This document shows, one piece after another, positions 1-6,929 of a stretch of 12,959 nt of DNA. The notes under the pieces were generated by a model, which worked only from the letters and a program-made list of their open reading frames with translations, made no database searches and was not told the DNA's origin. Source of the DNA: Anaerolineales bacterium (GTDB lineage Bacteria > Chloroflexota > Anaerolineae > Anaerolineales > UBA6663); contig JAEURM010000015.1 of the NCBI GenBank assembly GCA_016789245.1, forward strand, positions 4,084-17,042, in the 5' to 3' direction. A program made the translations under genes and the position numbers. Each line of letters begins with the position of its first letter. Within the stretch, counting starts at the first letter, position 1.

Positions 1-120
1 CGTCCGGGGCTGTCCGGCCGGCTGGCCGGTCACCGGCCGGACCCGTGCCGGTCACGTCCGGGAGGCTGTCCGGGTCGATCAGCCACCCGGCGGCCGTCCG
101 CTCACCCGAAACCCGGCCAT
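1..120. other. GC-rich left edge, possible chimeric join
   Basis: By direct count 93 of these 120 bases are G or C, against about 60% in the next 60 bases. All three forward frames and at least one reverse frame are open, as expected for very GC-rich DNA, so open frames say little here. Translated in the frame of the following gene, the segment gives a Pro/Gly/Arg-rich stretch that does not resemble the barrel strands expected upstream of the R-P-E-T-M-G-K motif of the endonuclease IV-like family. A reverse frame reads like GC-rich coding DNA (an acidic, mixed-residue peptide). It may be a foreign piece joined during assembly, or a real recombination junction near base 120-130. Confidence 0.55.
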
Positions 121-541
121 CCTCCGCCCAGAGACGATGGGCAAGAGCGCCATGCTTGGCTCACTGGAAGATACGTTGGTGATGGCGGCGGAGATTGAAG
201 GCGTTCTGCCGTGTATTGATTTTGCCCACTTGCACGCGCGGCCCGGTGATGGCTCGGCTAACTCTTACGAAGAGTGGGTGAGCATGTTGAAGCTGGTGAA
301 GAAGCGCCTCGGCGCGGGCGCACTCAAGCAATTGCACATTCACCTTTCTGGCATTGAGTACGGCCCCAAAGGCGAGAAGCACCACCTCACGCTGGCCGAA
401 GCCGATTTGAAGTACAAAGATTTGTTCAAAGCCTTACATGAAATGAAGTGCGCGGGCCGCGTTCTGTGTGAAAGCCCCATCATAGAAGAAGATGCGCTGG
501 TGATGCAGAAGACGTGGGGCAAGATTGCCAAAAGCGGATAA
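2..541 (+). CDS. Endonuclease IV-like (AP endonuclease family 2) TIM-barrel protein, 5'-truncated
   Basis: This is the C-terminal half of a protein of the xylose isomerase-like/AP endonuclease family 2 (TIM barrel) superfamily, whose best-known member, endonuclease IV, cuts DNA at abasic sites with three metal ions. Reliable homology begins at R-P-E-T-M-G-K (about bases 125-145), whose Glu matches a metal ligand. It continues with C-I-D-F-A-H-L-H-A-R (the D-x-x-H ligand pair), L-H-I-H-L-S-G (His ligand) and the late C-E-S-P glutamate. The reading frame stays open to the left edge, but the part before about base 120 looks foreign, so the true N-terminus is missing. The ATG at 137 is internal to a conserved motif and is not a credible start. 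The stop TAA is at 539-541, six bases before the first palindromic array. A sugar isomerase-like role cannot be excluded. Confidence 0.75.
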   Translation, partial: VRGCPAGWPVTGRTRAGHVREAVRVDQPPGGRPLTRNPAILRPETMGKSAMLGSLEDTLVMAAEIEGVLPCIDFAHLHARPGDGSANSYEEWVSMLKLVKKRLGAGALKQLHIHLSGIEYGPKGEKHHLTLAEADLKYKDLFKALHEMKCAGRVLCESPIIEEDALVMQKTWGKIAKSG

Positions 542-546
542 TGCCC

Positions 547-616
547 CGTATTCCGTGTTGCGTATTCCGTAACATGCAATACGCAACACGGAATACGCAA
601 TACGTTTTACGCTTCA
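547..616. repeat. Heptamer-phased palindromic array A
   Basis: Ten consecutive 7-bp units in strict register; nine begin with CG. The first units (CGTATTC, CGTGTTG) are the reverse complements of later ones (GAATACG, CAACACG in shifted register), so the array folds into a perfect 20-bp stem, 547-566 paired with 578-597, around an 11-nt loop. It starts 5 bases after the stop codon of the endonuclease IV-like gene and ends 10 bases before the first aminotransferase start. It shares the units CGCAATA and TGCAATA with the array at 1806-1868. No T-run follows the stem, so it is not a textbook terminator. Confidence 0.9.
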
Positions 617-626
617 CTTATTCCCA

Positions 627-1817
627 ATGCCTTTCACTCCCGCTCACCGCGTTGCCAACTTCGGCACTACTATTTTTAGTGAAATGTCTAAGCTGGCCGT
701 GGAACATCAGGCCGTTAACTTAGGGCAAGGCTTCCCAGATTTCGATGGGCCGGAGGCCGTAAAAGAAGCCGCCCGCGCCGCCATTACGGCCGGACAAAAC
801 CAGTACGCCGTGGGCATTGGCCAGCCCGCTTTGCGGCAAGCCATCGCCGCGCACGCCCAACGTTTTTATCAGCAAGCGGCCAATCCCGAAACAGAAATCA
901 CCATCACCAGTGGCGCAACGGAAACGTTGTTTGCGGCCATTCAGGGCTTGGTGAACCCGGGGGATGAAGTAGTGGTGATTGAGCCATTTTACGATGCGTA
1001 CGTGCCAGATATTACGATGGCGGGCGGTGTGCCGCGCTGTGTGCCTCTGCGCCCAACGGCCAGCGGCGAGTGGTTGCTAGATGGTGATGAACTCCGCGCG
1101 GCGTTTAGTAACCGCACACGGCTGATTTTGTTCAACTCGCCGCACAACCCCACCGGCAAAGTGTTTACGCGGGCTGAGATGGAGCTGATTGCGGCCCTGT
1201 GCCAACAGTGGAACGTGATTGCAGTAACGGATGAAGTGTATGAGCACCTCACCTTTGATGAGGCGGCGCATATCCGTTTGGCCACCTTGCCCGGTATGGC
1301 AGAGCGCACCGTTACCATTAGCAGTTTGGGCAAAACGTTTAGCTTTACGGGCTGGAAGATTGGCTGGAGCATTGCGCCGCCGGATTTAACCAGCGCGGTA
1401 CGGCGCGCGCATCAATGGATAACGTTTGCCACTTCCACGCCCATGCAGGCCGCAGGCGCGGTGGCGCTAGGTTTGGGTAGTGAATTTTTCACCGGCTTTA
1501 GGCAAGAGTTTCAGCAGAAGCGTGATTACGCACTGAGCGTTTTGCGGGAAGTGGGCTTCCGCGTGAGTGTGCCGCGCGGCACGTACTTCATCATGGCCGA
1601 TTTTTCGCCGTTCGGCTTTCAGGGTAATGATGTGGAGTTTGCCAAATGGCTCATCCGTGAAATTGGCGTGGTGGTGATTCCGCCCAGCGTGTTCTTCTCT
1701 GAGGCGCACAAATCCATTGCCCACAACTGGGCGCGGTTTGCCTTTTGCAAAAGGCCAGAAGCTTTAGCTCTTGCGGCCGAAAAACTGCGGCGGTTAGTGG
1801 AACACCGTAGTGCGTAG
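627..1817 (+). CDS. Class I/II PLP aminotransferase, kynurenine/glutamine transaminase K-like (copy 1)
   Basis: A 396-residue fold-type I aminotransferase of full length for the family. The N-terminal N-L-G-Q-G-F-P-D-F segment (31-39) is typical of the kynurenine aminotransferase/cysteine-S-conjugate beta-lyase/methionine aminotransferase group. PLP-site residues are visible: N174 in H-N-P-T-G-K, D202 and Y205 in T-D-E-V-Y-E-H, the Schiff-base lysine K236 in S-S-L-G-K-T-F, and R370 (W-A-R-F-A-F-C), expected to bind the substrate carboxylate. It probably moves amino groups between amino acids and 2-oxo acids in the cytoplasm; the substrate cannot be read from sequence. It is followed 66 bases later by a paralogue in the same orientation. 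The last codons (Arg-Ser-Ala-stop) lie inside the heptamer array at 1806-1868. No convincing Shine-Dalgarno precedes the ATG. Confidence 0.92.
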   Translation: MPFTPAHRVANFGTTIFSEMSKLAVEHQAVNLGQGFPDFDGPEAVKEAARAAITAGQNQYAVGIGQPALRQAIAAHAQRFYQQAANPETEITITSGATETLFAAIQGLVNPGDEVVVIEPFYDAYVPDITMAGGVPRCVPLRPTASGEWLLDGDELRAAFSNRTRLILFNSPHNPTGKVFTRAEMELIAALCQQWNVIAVTDEVYEHLTFDEAAHIRLATLPGMAERTVTISSLGKTFSFTGWKIGWSIAPPDLTSAVRRAHQWITFATSTPMQAAGAVALGLGSEFFTGFRQEFQQKRDYALSVLREVGFRVSVPRGTYFIMADFSPFGFQGNDVEFAKWLIREIGVVVIPPSVFFSEAHKSIAHNWARFAFCKRPEALALAAEKLRRLVEHRSA

Positions 1818-1868
1818 TGCGTGTTCCGTAGTACGCACTACGCACTACGCAATATGCAATAGGTTTCA
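1806..1868. repeat. Heptamer-phased palindromic array B
   Basis: Nine 7-bp units in register, including CGTAGTG twice and its inverted form CGCACTA twice, then CGCAATA and TGCAATA, which also occur in array A. They fold into a perfect 17-bp stem, 1806-1822 with 1833-1849, around a 10-nt loop. The TAG stop of the first aminotransferase (1815-1817) lies inside the second unit, so the array encodes that protein's last three residues. The second aminotransferase starts 15 bases after the array. There is no U-tract after the stem. Confidence 0.9.
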
Positions 1869-1883
1869 AGTTTCACGCCCTCG

Positions 1884-3056
1884 ATGTTCCCCCTCGCGCA
1901 CCGCATCTCCGGTTTTGGCACTAGCATCTTCTCAGAAATGAATCGGTTGGCGGCAGAGTACAACGCCATCAACCTCGCGCAAGGCTTCCCAGATTTTAGC
2001 GGGCCAAGCGCAGTGATTGAAACGGCCAAGGCCGCCCTGCGCGCCGGACAAAACCAGTATTCGCCCATGCCCGGCTTGCCCGTTTTGCGGCAGGCGGTGG
2101 CCGCGCACGCGCAACGGTTCTATCAGCAAGCGGTTGAAGCGGAAAGTAACATCACCATCACCGCCGGCGCGTTGGAAGCGTTGTATTGCTCCTTTGCCGC
2201 CTTCCTCAACCCCGGAGATGAAGTGGTGGTGTTTGAGCCATTCTTTGATTGTTACTTGGCGCACGCGCAAATGATGGGCGCTGTGGTGCGCTTTGTGCCG
2301 CTCCGCCCAACGGCCAGCGGCGAATGGGGGTTTGATGAATCAGAACTCCGCGCGGCGTTCAACAACCACACGCGGCTGTTGGTGCTAAACACGCCGCACA
2401 ACCCCACCGGCAAAGTGTTCACGCGCGCCGAGATGGAATTGATTGCGGAGTTGTGCCAGCAGTGGAACGTGATTGCGGTGACCGATGAAGTGTACGAGCA
2501 CATTGTTTACAACGGCGCGCAACACCTGCGGCTGGCCACTTTCCCCGGCATGGAGGAGCGCACCATCACCATTAGCACGCAGGGCAAGATGTTCAACTTC
2601 ACTGGCTGGCGCGTGGGTTGGGCCATTGCGCCGCCGTTGCTCACGGCGGGTTTGCGGCGCGTGCATCAGTTCACCACGTTTTGCGCGCCCACGCCCCTGC
2701 AAGCCGCCACCGCCAAAGCGTTGGCACTAGATGACGAGTATTTTGAATCGCTCGCCGCAGATTTCCGGCACAAGCGTGATTTTCTGGCGCCCACCGTGCA
2801 AAAATTGGGCTTCCAAGTGAGTGTGCCCAACGCCACTTACTTCCTCATGGCGGATTTTTCGGCGCTAGGCTTTGACGGAGATGATGTGGCGCTCTGCCGC
2901 TGGCTGGCGCGCGAGGCGGGCGTGGTGCTGGTTCCCGCCAGCGCCATGTACAGTGAAGAACACCGTGCGCTAGGCCAACACTGGGTGCGCTTTGCGTATT
3001 GCAAAACAATGGAAACTTTGGAGCAAGCGGTGGAGCGGCTGAGGAAAATGTTTTAG
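1884..3056 (+). CDS. Class I/II PLP aminotransferase, kynurenine/glutamine transaminase K-like (copy 2)
   Basis: A 390-residue paralogue of the preceding gene, alignable end to end. It keeps the family residues: N173 (H-N-P-T-G-K), D201 and the Y of D-E-V-Y-E-H, the PLP lysine K235 and the carboxylate-binding R369 (W-V-R-F-A-Y-C). Around the lysine it reads S-T-Q-G-K-M-F-N-F instead of S-S-L-G-K-T-F-S-F, so a threonine replaces the serine three residues before the lysine and a methionine follows it. Other pocket positions also differ (for example F-F-D-C-Y for F-Y-D-A-Y), which suggests a different amino-acid preference. Residues 170-206 are nearly identical to the first copy although the rest has diverged. 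The gene probably shares a transcript with copy 1 and is closed by the bidirectional terminator at 3132-3170. No clear ribosome-binding site is seen. Confidence 0.92.
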   Translation: MFPLAHRISGFGTSIFSEMNRLAAEYNAINLAQGFPDFSGPSAVIETAKAALRAGQNQYSPMPGLPVLRQAVAAHAQRFYQQAVEAESNITITAGALEALYCSFAAFLNPGDEVVVFEPFFDCYLAHAQMMGAVVRFVPLRPTASGEWGFDESELRAAFNNHTRLLVLNTPHNPTGKVFTRAEMELIAELCQQWNVIAVTDEVYEHIVYNGAQHLRLATFPGMEERTITISTQGKMFNFTGWRVGWAIAPPLLTAGLRRVHQFTTFCAPTPLQAATAKALALDDEYFESLAADFRHKRDFLAPTVQKLGFQVSVPNATYFLMADFSALGFDGDDVALCRWLAREAGVVLVPASAMYSEEHRALGQHWVRFAYCKTMETLEQAVERLRKMF

Positions 3057-3131
3057 CGTATTTCTAACTTGTAGCCTTTCAGGCCAGACCGACGCGGTCT
3101 ATGACAAACATAGAAACCTATCGTTAAACAA

Positions 3132-3170
3132 AAAAGCCCTTCGCTGGCTTGAAGCCAGCGAAGGGCTTTT
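3132..3170. terminator. Bidirectional intrinsic terminator
   Basis: A perfect 17-bp stem (3132-3148 with 3154-3170) and a 5-nt loop, with A-runs and T-runs at the stem ends. It lies between two convergent genes, the second aminotransferase (+) and pnp (-). Read on the minus strand the stem is followed by a run of six T and more T-rich sequence; on the plus strand by four T. It can serve both sides and is stronger for pnp. The remaining spacer (3057-3131) holds only a small 6-bp hairpin at 3086-3100. Confidence 0.9.
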
Positions 3171-3178
3171 ACTAAACC

Positions 3179-5455
3179 TTAGTCTTTCCGCCCGCCCCGG
3201 AAGCTTCCGCGGCCACCGCGGTCACGGTCACCGCCGCCGCGCCGGTCACCACCCCCGCGTCCACCACGGTCACCGCCTCGGCCACCACCACCGCCGCCGC
3301 GCCCACCGCGGTCTGCGGCTTGCGCTTCTTCCAGCGTCCAGCCTTCCAGCACGGCTTGGCGGCTCAAACGCACTTTGCCGCTTTCATCCACCGCCGTCAC
3401 CATCACCGTCAGCTCATCGCCGACTTGGCAAATATCTTCCACCTTGTTCACGCGCTCAGAAGCAAGTTGGGAAATATGCACCATGCCGTCTTGGCCGGGC
3501 GTCAGTTCCACAAACGCGCCGAACGATTCCACGCGCACCACTTTGCCGGTGTAAATCGTGCCGGGCTTAATGGTCTCGGTCAGGCCTTCAATCGCCTCGC
3601 GCGCGCGCTGAGAGCCAGCGCCATCTACACCCGAGATGTACACCGTGCCGTCGTCATCAATATCAATCTTGGTATTGGTATCTTCTTGCAGTTTGCGGAT
3701 GTTCTTGCCGCCCGGGCCAATGATAGCGCCTATCTTTTCCGGATTGACGTGCACCGTGATGATGCGGGGCGCAAACGGTGAAAGTTCCGCGCGCGGGGCC
3801 GGGATGAGGCCCGTCATAAACTCCAGAATTTCACCGCGCGCCTCGCGGGCTTGCGCCAGCGCTTCAGAAAGAATTTGAGTGGTGAGGCCCTTAATCTTGA
3901 TATCCATTTGCAGGGCAGTGATGCCGAGCGCTGTGCCCGCCACCTTGAAATCCATATCGCCCAAGTGGTCTTCAATTCCCTGAATATCCGTCAGCACCGC
4001 GTACTTGCCGCTTCCGCTGTAAATATCCGTCACCAAGCCCATGGCAATGCCGGCCACTGGTGCTTTGATGGGCACACCCGCATCCATCAGCGCCAAAGTA
4101 GAGCCGCAGGTAGACGCCATAGACGTGGAACCATTGGAGGAGAGCACCTCGCTCACCACGCGAATGGTGTACGGAAATTCTTTTTCGTCCGGCAGAACGG
4201 GGACGATGGCGCGTTCGGCCAAAGCCCCGTGGCCCACCTCGCGGCGGCTTTGCCCACGCAGAGGCCGCACTTCACCCACGCTGAACGGTGGGAAGTTGTA
4301 GTGATGCAGATAGCGCTTCTCGTTTTCCGGCGAGAGCGTATCCAGTTCTTGTTTATCACCCGGCGTGCCGAGGGTGGCCAAGCTGAGAGCTTGCGTTTCA
4401 CCGCGCGTGAACAAGCCAGAGCCGTGCGCACGCGGGCTGAGGCCTACCTCACCCCACAACGGGCGAATTTGTTTGCCGTTCCGGCCATCCGGGCGCACGC
4501 CCTTGTTCAGGATGCTATCGCGCACCGCTTCCTGCTCCAAATCATGCAAAATGCCAAAGAGCGTGCTGGCTTTTACGTCCGCATTTTCTTTGTACGCCGT
4601 CATCACATCATTCTGAATTACATCGCGCACAGCGGCCCGGCCTTGCTTATCAGCCGGTTCGGCTACGTGGGCCATGCGGCCGGCCACAATCTCACGCACC
4701 TTGGCCACCAAATCCGCCGGATAGCCAAACTTGGGGTAATCCGTTTTCTTGGGCTTGCCCGCCAACTTTTGCAGTTCTTCCTGCAAATCAATCAGCGGCT
4801 GAATGGCCTTGTGGCCAAACTCCAGCGCGGCCACCATTGTTTCCTCGGGCACTTCGTTGGCCCCGCACTCCACCATCACAATGGCATTGCGCGTGCCCGC
4901 TAACCGCAAATCCAAATCACTGTGGTCCATATCCTCAAAAGAGGGGTTGGTGACGAACTCGCCATCAATCAGGCCCACGCGCACCGCGCCCACCGGCCCA
5001 TCAAACGGCGCAATGCCAAACGGCACATCGCTCACAGTTAGGGCGGCGGAGGCGGCCACAATCGCCAGCACATCCGGCTGATGCACTTGATCAACCGAAA
5101 GCGGCGTAACAATGATTTGCACGTCATTGCGGAAATCATCGGGGAATAGCGGGCGGATGGGCCGGTCAATCAGCCGCGCGGTGAGGATGGCGCTTTCACC
5201 CGGGCGGCCTTCGCGCCGGAAGAAACTACCGGGGATGCGGCCTGCGGCGTACAACTTCTCTTCGTACTCCACGCTCAGCGGGAAGAAATCAATGCCCTCG
5301 CGCGGCGAACCAGACATGGTGGCCGCGGCTAGAATCATCGTATCGCCCGTGCGGATGGTCACCGCGCCGCCCGCGAGACCGGCCAGTTTGCCGGTTTCGA
5401 GCGTGAGGGTGCTACCCGCAAATTCAATACTGACTTGTTTTACGTTGGATGACAT
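3179..5455 (-). CDS. pnp: Polyribonucleotide nucleotidyltransferase (PNPase)
   Basis: A 758-residue PNPase, which degrades RNA 3'-to-5' by phosphorolysis and is usually a trimer in the cytoplasm. Domains in order: first RNase PH domain (about 10-145), all-alpha linker, second and catalytic RNase PH domain (about 320-550) with [12 protein letters not shown] and [10 protein letters not shown] motifs and the conserved acidic D-H-L-G-D-M-D-F-K at 496-503, KH domain with I-I-G-P-G-G-K-N-I (578-586), and S1 domain (about 630-700). It then carries an extra 44-residue tail (715-758) made almost only of Gly, Arg and Asp with repeated RGG. The start is set by a strong Shine-Dalgarno (AAGGAG, 10 bases upstream). 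It lies downstream of rpsO in the classical order. A leader hairpin at 5479-5511 could serve autoregulation. Confidence 0.98.
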   Translation of the reverse strand: MSSNVKQVSIEFAGSTLTLETGKLAGLAGGAVTIRTGDTMILAAATMSGSPREGIDFFPLSVEYEEKLYAAGRIPGSFFRREGRPGESAILTARLIDRPIRPLFPDDFRNDVQIIVTPLSVDQVHQPDVLAIVAASAALTVSDVPFGIAPFDGPVGAVRVGLIDGEFVTNPSFEDMDHSDLDLRLAGTRNAIVMVECGANEVPEETMVAALEFGHKAIQPLIDLQEELQKLAGKPKKTDYPKFGYPADLVAKVREIVAGRMAHVAEPADKQGRAAVRDVIQNDVMTAYKENADVKASTLFGILHDLEQEAVRDSILNKGVRPDGRNGKQIRPLWGEVGLSPRAHGSGLFTRGETQALSLATLGTPGDKQELDTLSPENEKRYLHHYNFPPFSVGEVRPLRGQSRREVGHGALAERAIVPVLPDEKEFPYTIRVVSEVLSSNGSTSMASTCGSTLALMDAGVPIKAPVAGIAMGLVTDIYSGSGKYAVLTDIQGIEDHLGDMDFKVAGTALGITALQMDIKIKGLTTQILSEALAQAREARGEILEFMTGLIPAPRAELSPFAPRIITVHVNPEKIGAIIGPGGKNIRKLQEDTNTKIDIDDDGTVYISGVDGAGSQRAREAIEGLTETIKPGTIYTGKVVRVESFGAFVELTPGQDGMVHISQLASERVNKVEDICQVGDELTVMVTAVDESGKVRLSRQAVLEGWTLEEAQAADRGGRGGGGGGRGGDRGGRGGGDRRGGGDRDRGGRGSFRGGRKD

Positions 5456-5465
5456 GGGTTTAAAA

Positions 5466-5471
5466 CTCCTT
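5466..5471 (-). promoter_or_regulatory. Shine-Dalgarno site of pnp
   Basis: Read on the minus strand, AAGGAG sits 10 bases before the ATG. It is one of only two strong ribosome-binding sites in the window (the other is rpsO) and it fixes the pnp start. Confidence 0.8.
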
Positions 5472-5478
5472 ATATGCC

Positions 5479-5511
5479 GGGCGTACGCTCAACGTAATTA
5501 GGCGTAGGCCC
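5479..5511 (-). promoter_or_regulatory. pnp leader hairpin
   Basis: Inverted repeat of 10 bp with one mismatch (5479-5488 with 5502-5511) located just upstream of the pnp Shine-Dalgarno. In Escherichia coli the pnp leader forms a stem cut by RNase III, and PNPase then represses its own mRNA. A similar role here is inference from position only. Confidence 0.45.
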
Positions 5512-5529
5512 CAAATGACCCGGCGCTAA

Positions 5530-5594
5530 GGTTAGGGACTGGAGATTGGTGACAACGGGCCTCAGCCCGTTGAACCAGTATCCAATTCCCAACC
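5530..5594. repeat. Nested fold-back element in the rpsO-pnp spacer (array D)
   Basis: An outer imperfect inverted repeat (5530-5550 with 5574-5594; 16 of 21 positions match) encloses an inner perfect 8-bp stem (5553-5560 with 5565-5572, loop CTCA). The whole 65 bases can fold as one long hairpin. The inner CAACGGGC/GCCCGTTG stem looks like a dispersed REP-type hairpin. The outer arms are made of GGAGATTGG-like words resembling those of the other arrays, but strict phasing is not kept. Confidence 0.7.
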
Positions 5595-5611
5595 GCCATG
5601 CGCGGGGCTGA

Positions 5612-5662
5612 GAAAATCAGTAAAGAAAACGAGTAGATGGAAGAACCAGCCCATCTACTCGT
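5612..5662 (-). terminator. Intrinsic terminator downstream of rpsO
   Basis: A perfect 12-bp stem (5629-5640 with 5651-5662, 10-nt loop) begins 12 bases after the rpsO stop. On the minus strand it is followed by a T-rich stretch starting TTTTCTTTA. It would end or attenuate rpsO transcription before pnp, so pnp may depend partly on read-through or on its own promoter. An mRNA-processing stem is an alternative. Confidence 0.7.
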
Positions 5663-5674
5663 CTTCTCATTTCA

Positions 5675-5950
5675 CTATTTTGTGCGGCGCAGGCCGAGCT
5701 TGGCAATCAACTGCTCATAGGCCTGTGGGTTTTGCTTACTCAGGTAAGCAAGGTGGCGGCGACGCGCACCCACCATTTTGAGCAAACCCCGGCGCGAGGC
5801 TTGGTCACCTTTGTGCGCCTTCAGGTGCTCGGTGAGATATTTAATGCGCTTCGTCAGAATGGCCACCTGCACTTCCGGCGAGCCGGTGTCGCTATCGTGC
5901 CGGTGATGATCCGAGATAATCTGTTGTTTGGCGTTCTTATCTAAAGTCAT
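5675..5950 (-). CDS. rpsO: 30S ribosomal protein S15
   Basis: A 91-residue S15, normal length for the family. It binds the central domain of 16S rRNA early in small-subunit assembly. Diagnostic stretches are [11 protein letters not shown] (about 18-28), [14 protein letters not shown] (about 36-49), [18 protein letters not shown] (about 53-70) and a basic C-terminus. The start is supported by a strong Shine-Dalgarno (GGAGG, 9 bases upstream). An overlapping ATG seven bases upstream is in another frame. The promoter is at 6038-6066. The gene precedes pnp as in many bacteria, with a terminator-like stem directly after it. An S15 leader often mediates autoregulation; the 80-base leader here has only weak visible structure. 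Confidence 0.98.
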   Translation of the reverse strand: MTLDKNAKQQIISDHHRHDSDTGSPEVQVAILTKRIKYLTEHLKAHKGDQASRRGLLKMVGARRRHLAYLSKQNPQAYEQLIAKLGLRRTK

Positions 5951-6037
5951 GACTCATGCCCTCCTCAGGCAAGTCGCCCAGCGCCGAGTGTTTCATTCCA
6001 CCAAGCGCGGGCCTAGTCGGTAAATTTTGCGGACGGA

Positions 6038-6066
6038 ATTATAGCGTGGAGCGGGGGTGAAGTCTA
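6038..6066 (-). promoter_or_regulatory. Sigma-70-type promoter of rpsO
   Basis: On the minus strand a perfect -10 box TATAAT (6038-6043) is preceded at 17 bp by TAGACT (6061-6066; four of six matches to TTGACA). Transcription would start near 6030, giving an untranslated leader of about 80 bases before rpsO. Confidence 0.75.
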
Positions 6067-6084
6067 GGATGGAAGAAAATTCGA

Positions 6085-6126
6085 GGAAAGGAAGGAAAGA
6101 AGGGTTTCCTTCCTTTCCCTTCTTTC
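6085..6126 (-). terminator. Purine/pyrimidine fold-back with two mutually exclusive stems
   Basis: Just after the HEAT-repeat gene stop (6132) lies a perfect 14-bp stem (6085-6098 with 6105-6118) and a competing perfect 10-bp stem (6095-6104 with 6117-6126). One strand is almost pure purine from about 6068 to 6104 and pyrimidine after that. On the minus strand the larger stem is followed by AATTTTCTT, so it could act as a terminator before the rpsO promoter. The build from short GGAA/GAAA words resembles the palindromic arrays elsewhere. Confidence 0.65.
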
Positions 6127-6131
6127 TGCTT

Positions 6132-6929
6132 TTAGCTCCGCATCATCTTCACCAACTCTGCCTGCTCAGCGGCGGGCAGGGCTTTGAGCGTGGCGCGCAA
6201 AATGGTGTGCGTGTGATGGTTAGACCGGCGGGCGTGCTCACGCAAAAAACGCGTCATGGTGTTCAGGTCACGCGGCGCGAGGCCGTTCAGGGCCGCAATC
6301 ACCGCCTGCCGCACGCTCGGGTCGCTTTCGGTCATCAGGCCGCGCAAAATATCCAACGCCGAGGGCACATCATCCCACTGGCGCACTTTGGCCAAAGCCG
6401 CAATCACCATCACGCCAAAGTAACGCGCCCATTTGTTGGGTTGTTTTAGCCACTGCCGCGCACGGTATAAATGCCCGGGCGGGTCAGCGGGCAGTAGCGG
6501 GCTTAGGGCCAGCTCCGCCACTTCGTTCGCTGTGGTGGAGCTTTCTAACTCCGGAACCCAACTATCAATCAGCGCCAATGCTTCAGCAGGCAAGCGGAGC
6601 GCCACTAGGCCTAACAATTCCACCGCAATCCGCCGCTCCTCGCGAGAGCCTTTGGCCCACAAATGTTTGGCGGTATCAATAGCTTCGGCAGGTGCTTTCT
6701 GCGCCGGTTTGCGCAGAGCAGTGAGGATGGCGCGCACCACCGGCGGCGGCGTTTTAAACGTGGGCGTAGGTGCGGTGCGCTCAGCCAGCTTGGGGCTAAA
6801 CCGGTGAGAGCGGTCAGCGTAATCATCCAGCACGCGGTGAACGGCGGCCGCACACTCCGCTGGATTCACAGAAAGCCGCACGGCAATTTCAGCGGCCTGC
6901 GTCCGGAGTTGGGTGGGATCTATCGGCAT
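6132..6929 (-). CDS. HEAT-repeat protein, possibly of the AlkD-like DNA-glycosylase superfamily
   Basis: A 265-residue, mostly alpha-helical soluble protein with no signal peptide or membrane segment. After a polar N-terminal 60 residues come repeated helical pairs rich in Ala/Leu. L-W-A-K-G-S-R-E-E-R-R-I-A-V-E-L-L (90-106), R-Q-W-L-K-Q-P-N-K-W-A-R-Y-F-G-V (158-173) and D-P-S-V-R-Q-A-V-I-A-A-L (203-214) resemble the helices of AlkD-type DNA alkylation-repair HEAT proteins. However, the Trp/Asp pair expected near S-W-V-P-E-L-E-S-S-T-T-A-N-E (123-136) is not convincingly present, so glycosylase activity is doubtful. The start at 6929 is preferred because the 16-residue extension upstream would be encoded by the repeat array 6930-6981. 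There is no Shine-Dalgarno; the array itself supplies the CAATG start context. A generic protein-interaction scaffold is an alternative. Confidence 0.7.
   Translation of the reverse strand: MPIDPTQLRTQAAEIAVRLSVNPAECAAAVHRVLDDYADRSHRFSPKLAERTAPTPTFKTPPPVVRAILTALRKPAQKAPAEAIDTAKHLWAKGSREERRIAVELLGLVALRLPAEALALIDSWVPELESSTTANEVAELALSPLLPADPPGHLYRARQWLKQPNKWARYFGVMVIAALAKVRQWDDVPSALDILRGLMTESDPSVRQAVIAALNGLAPRDLNTMTRFLREHARRSNHHTHTILRATLKALPAAEQAELVKMMRS

Noticed and set aside
137..541. Complete 134-residue gene starting at ATG 137
   Set aside because: The ATG is the methionine of the internal R-P-E-T-M-G-K motif; homology starts upstream, so the gene is truncated, not short.
547..1868. CRISPR array
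   Set aside because: The units are 7 bp, contiguous, invert at the centre, and have no spacers.
3086..3100. Small AGACCG/CGGTCT hairpin as a second terminator
   Set aside because: Only a 6-bp stem with no T-run; the strong terminator at 3132-3170 suffices.
3851..4903. Long plus-strand open frame opposite pnp
   Set aside because: It is antisense to an intact PNPase coding region and its His/Arg/Ala-rich peptide matches no family; a shadow of biased codon use.
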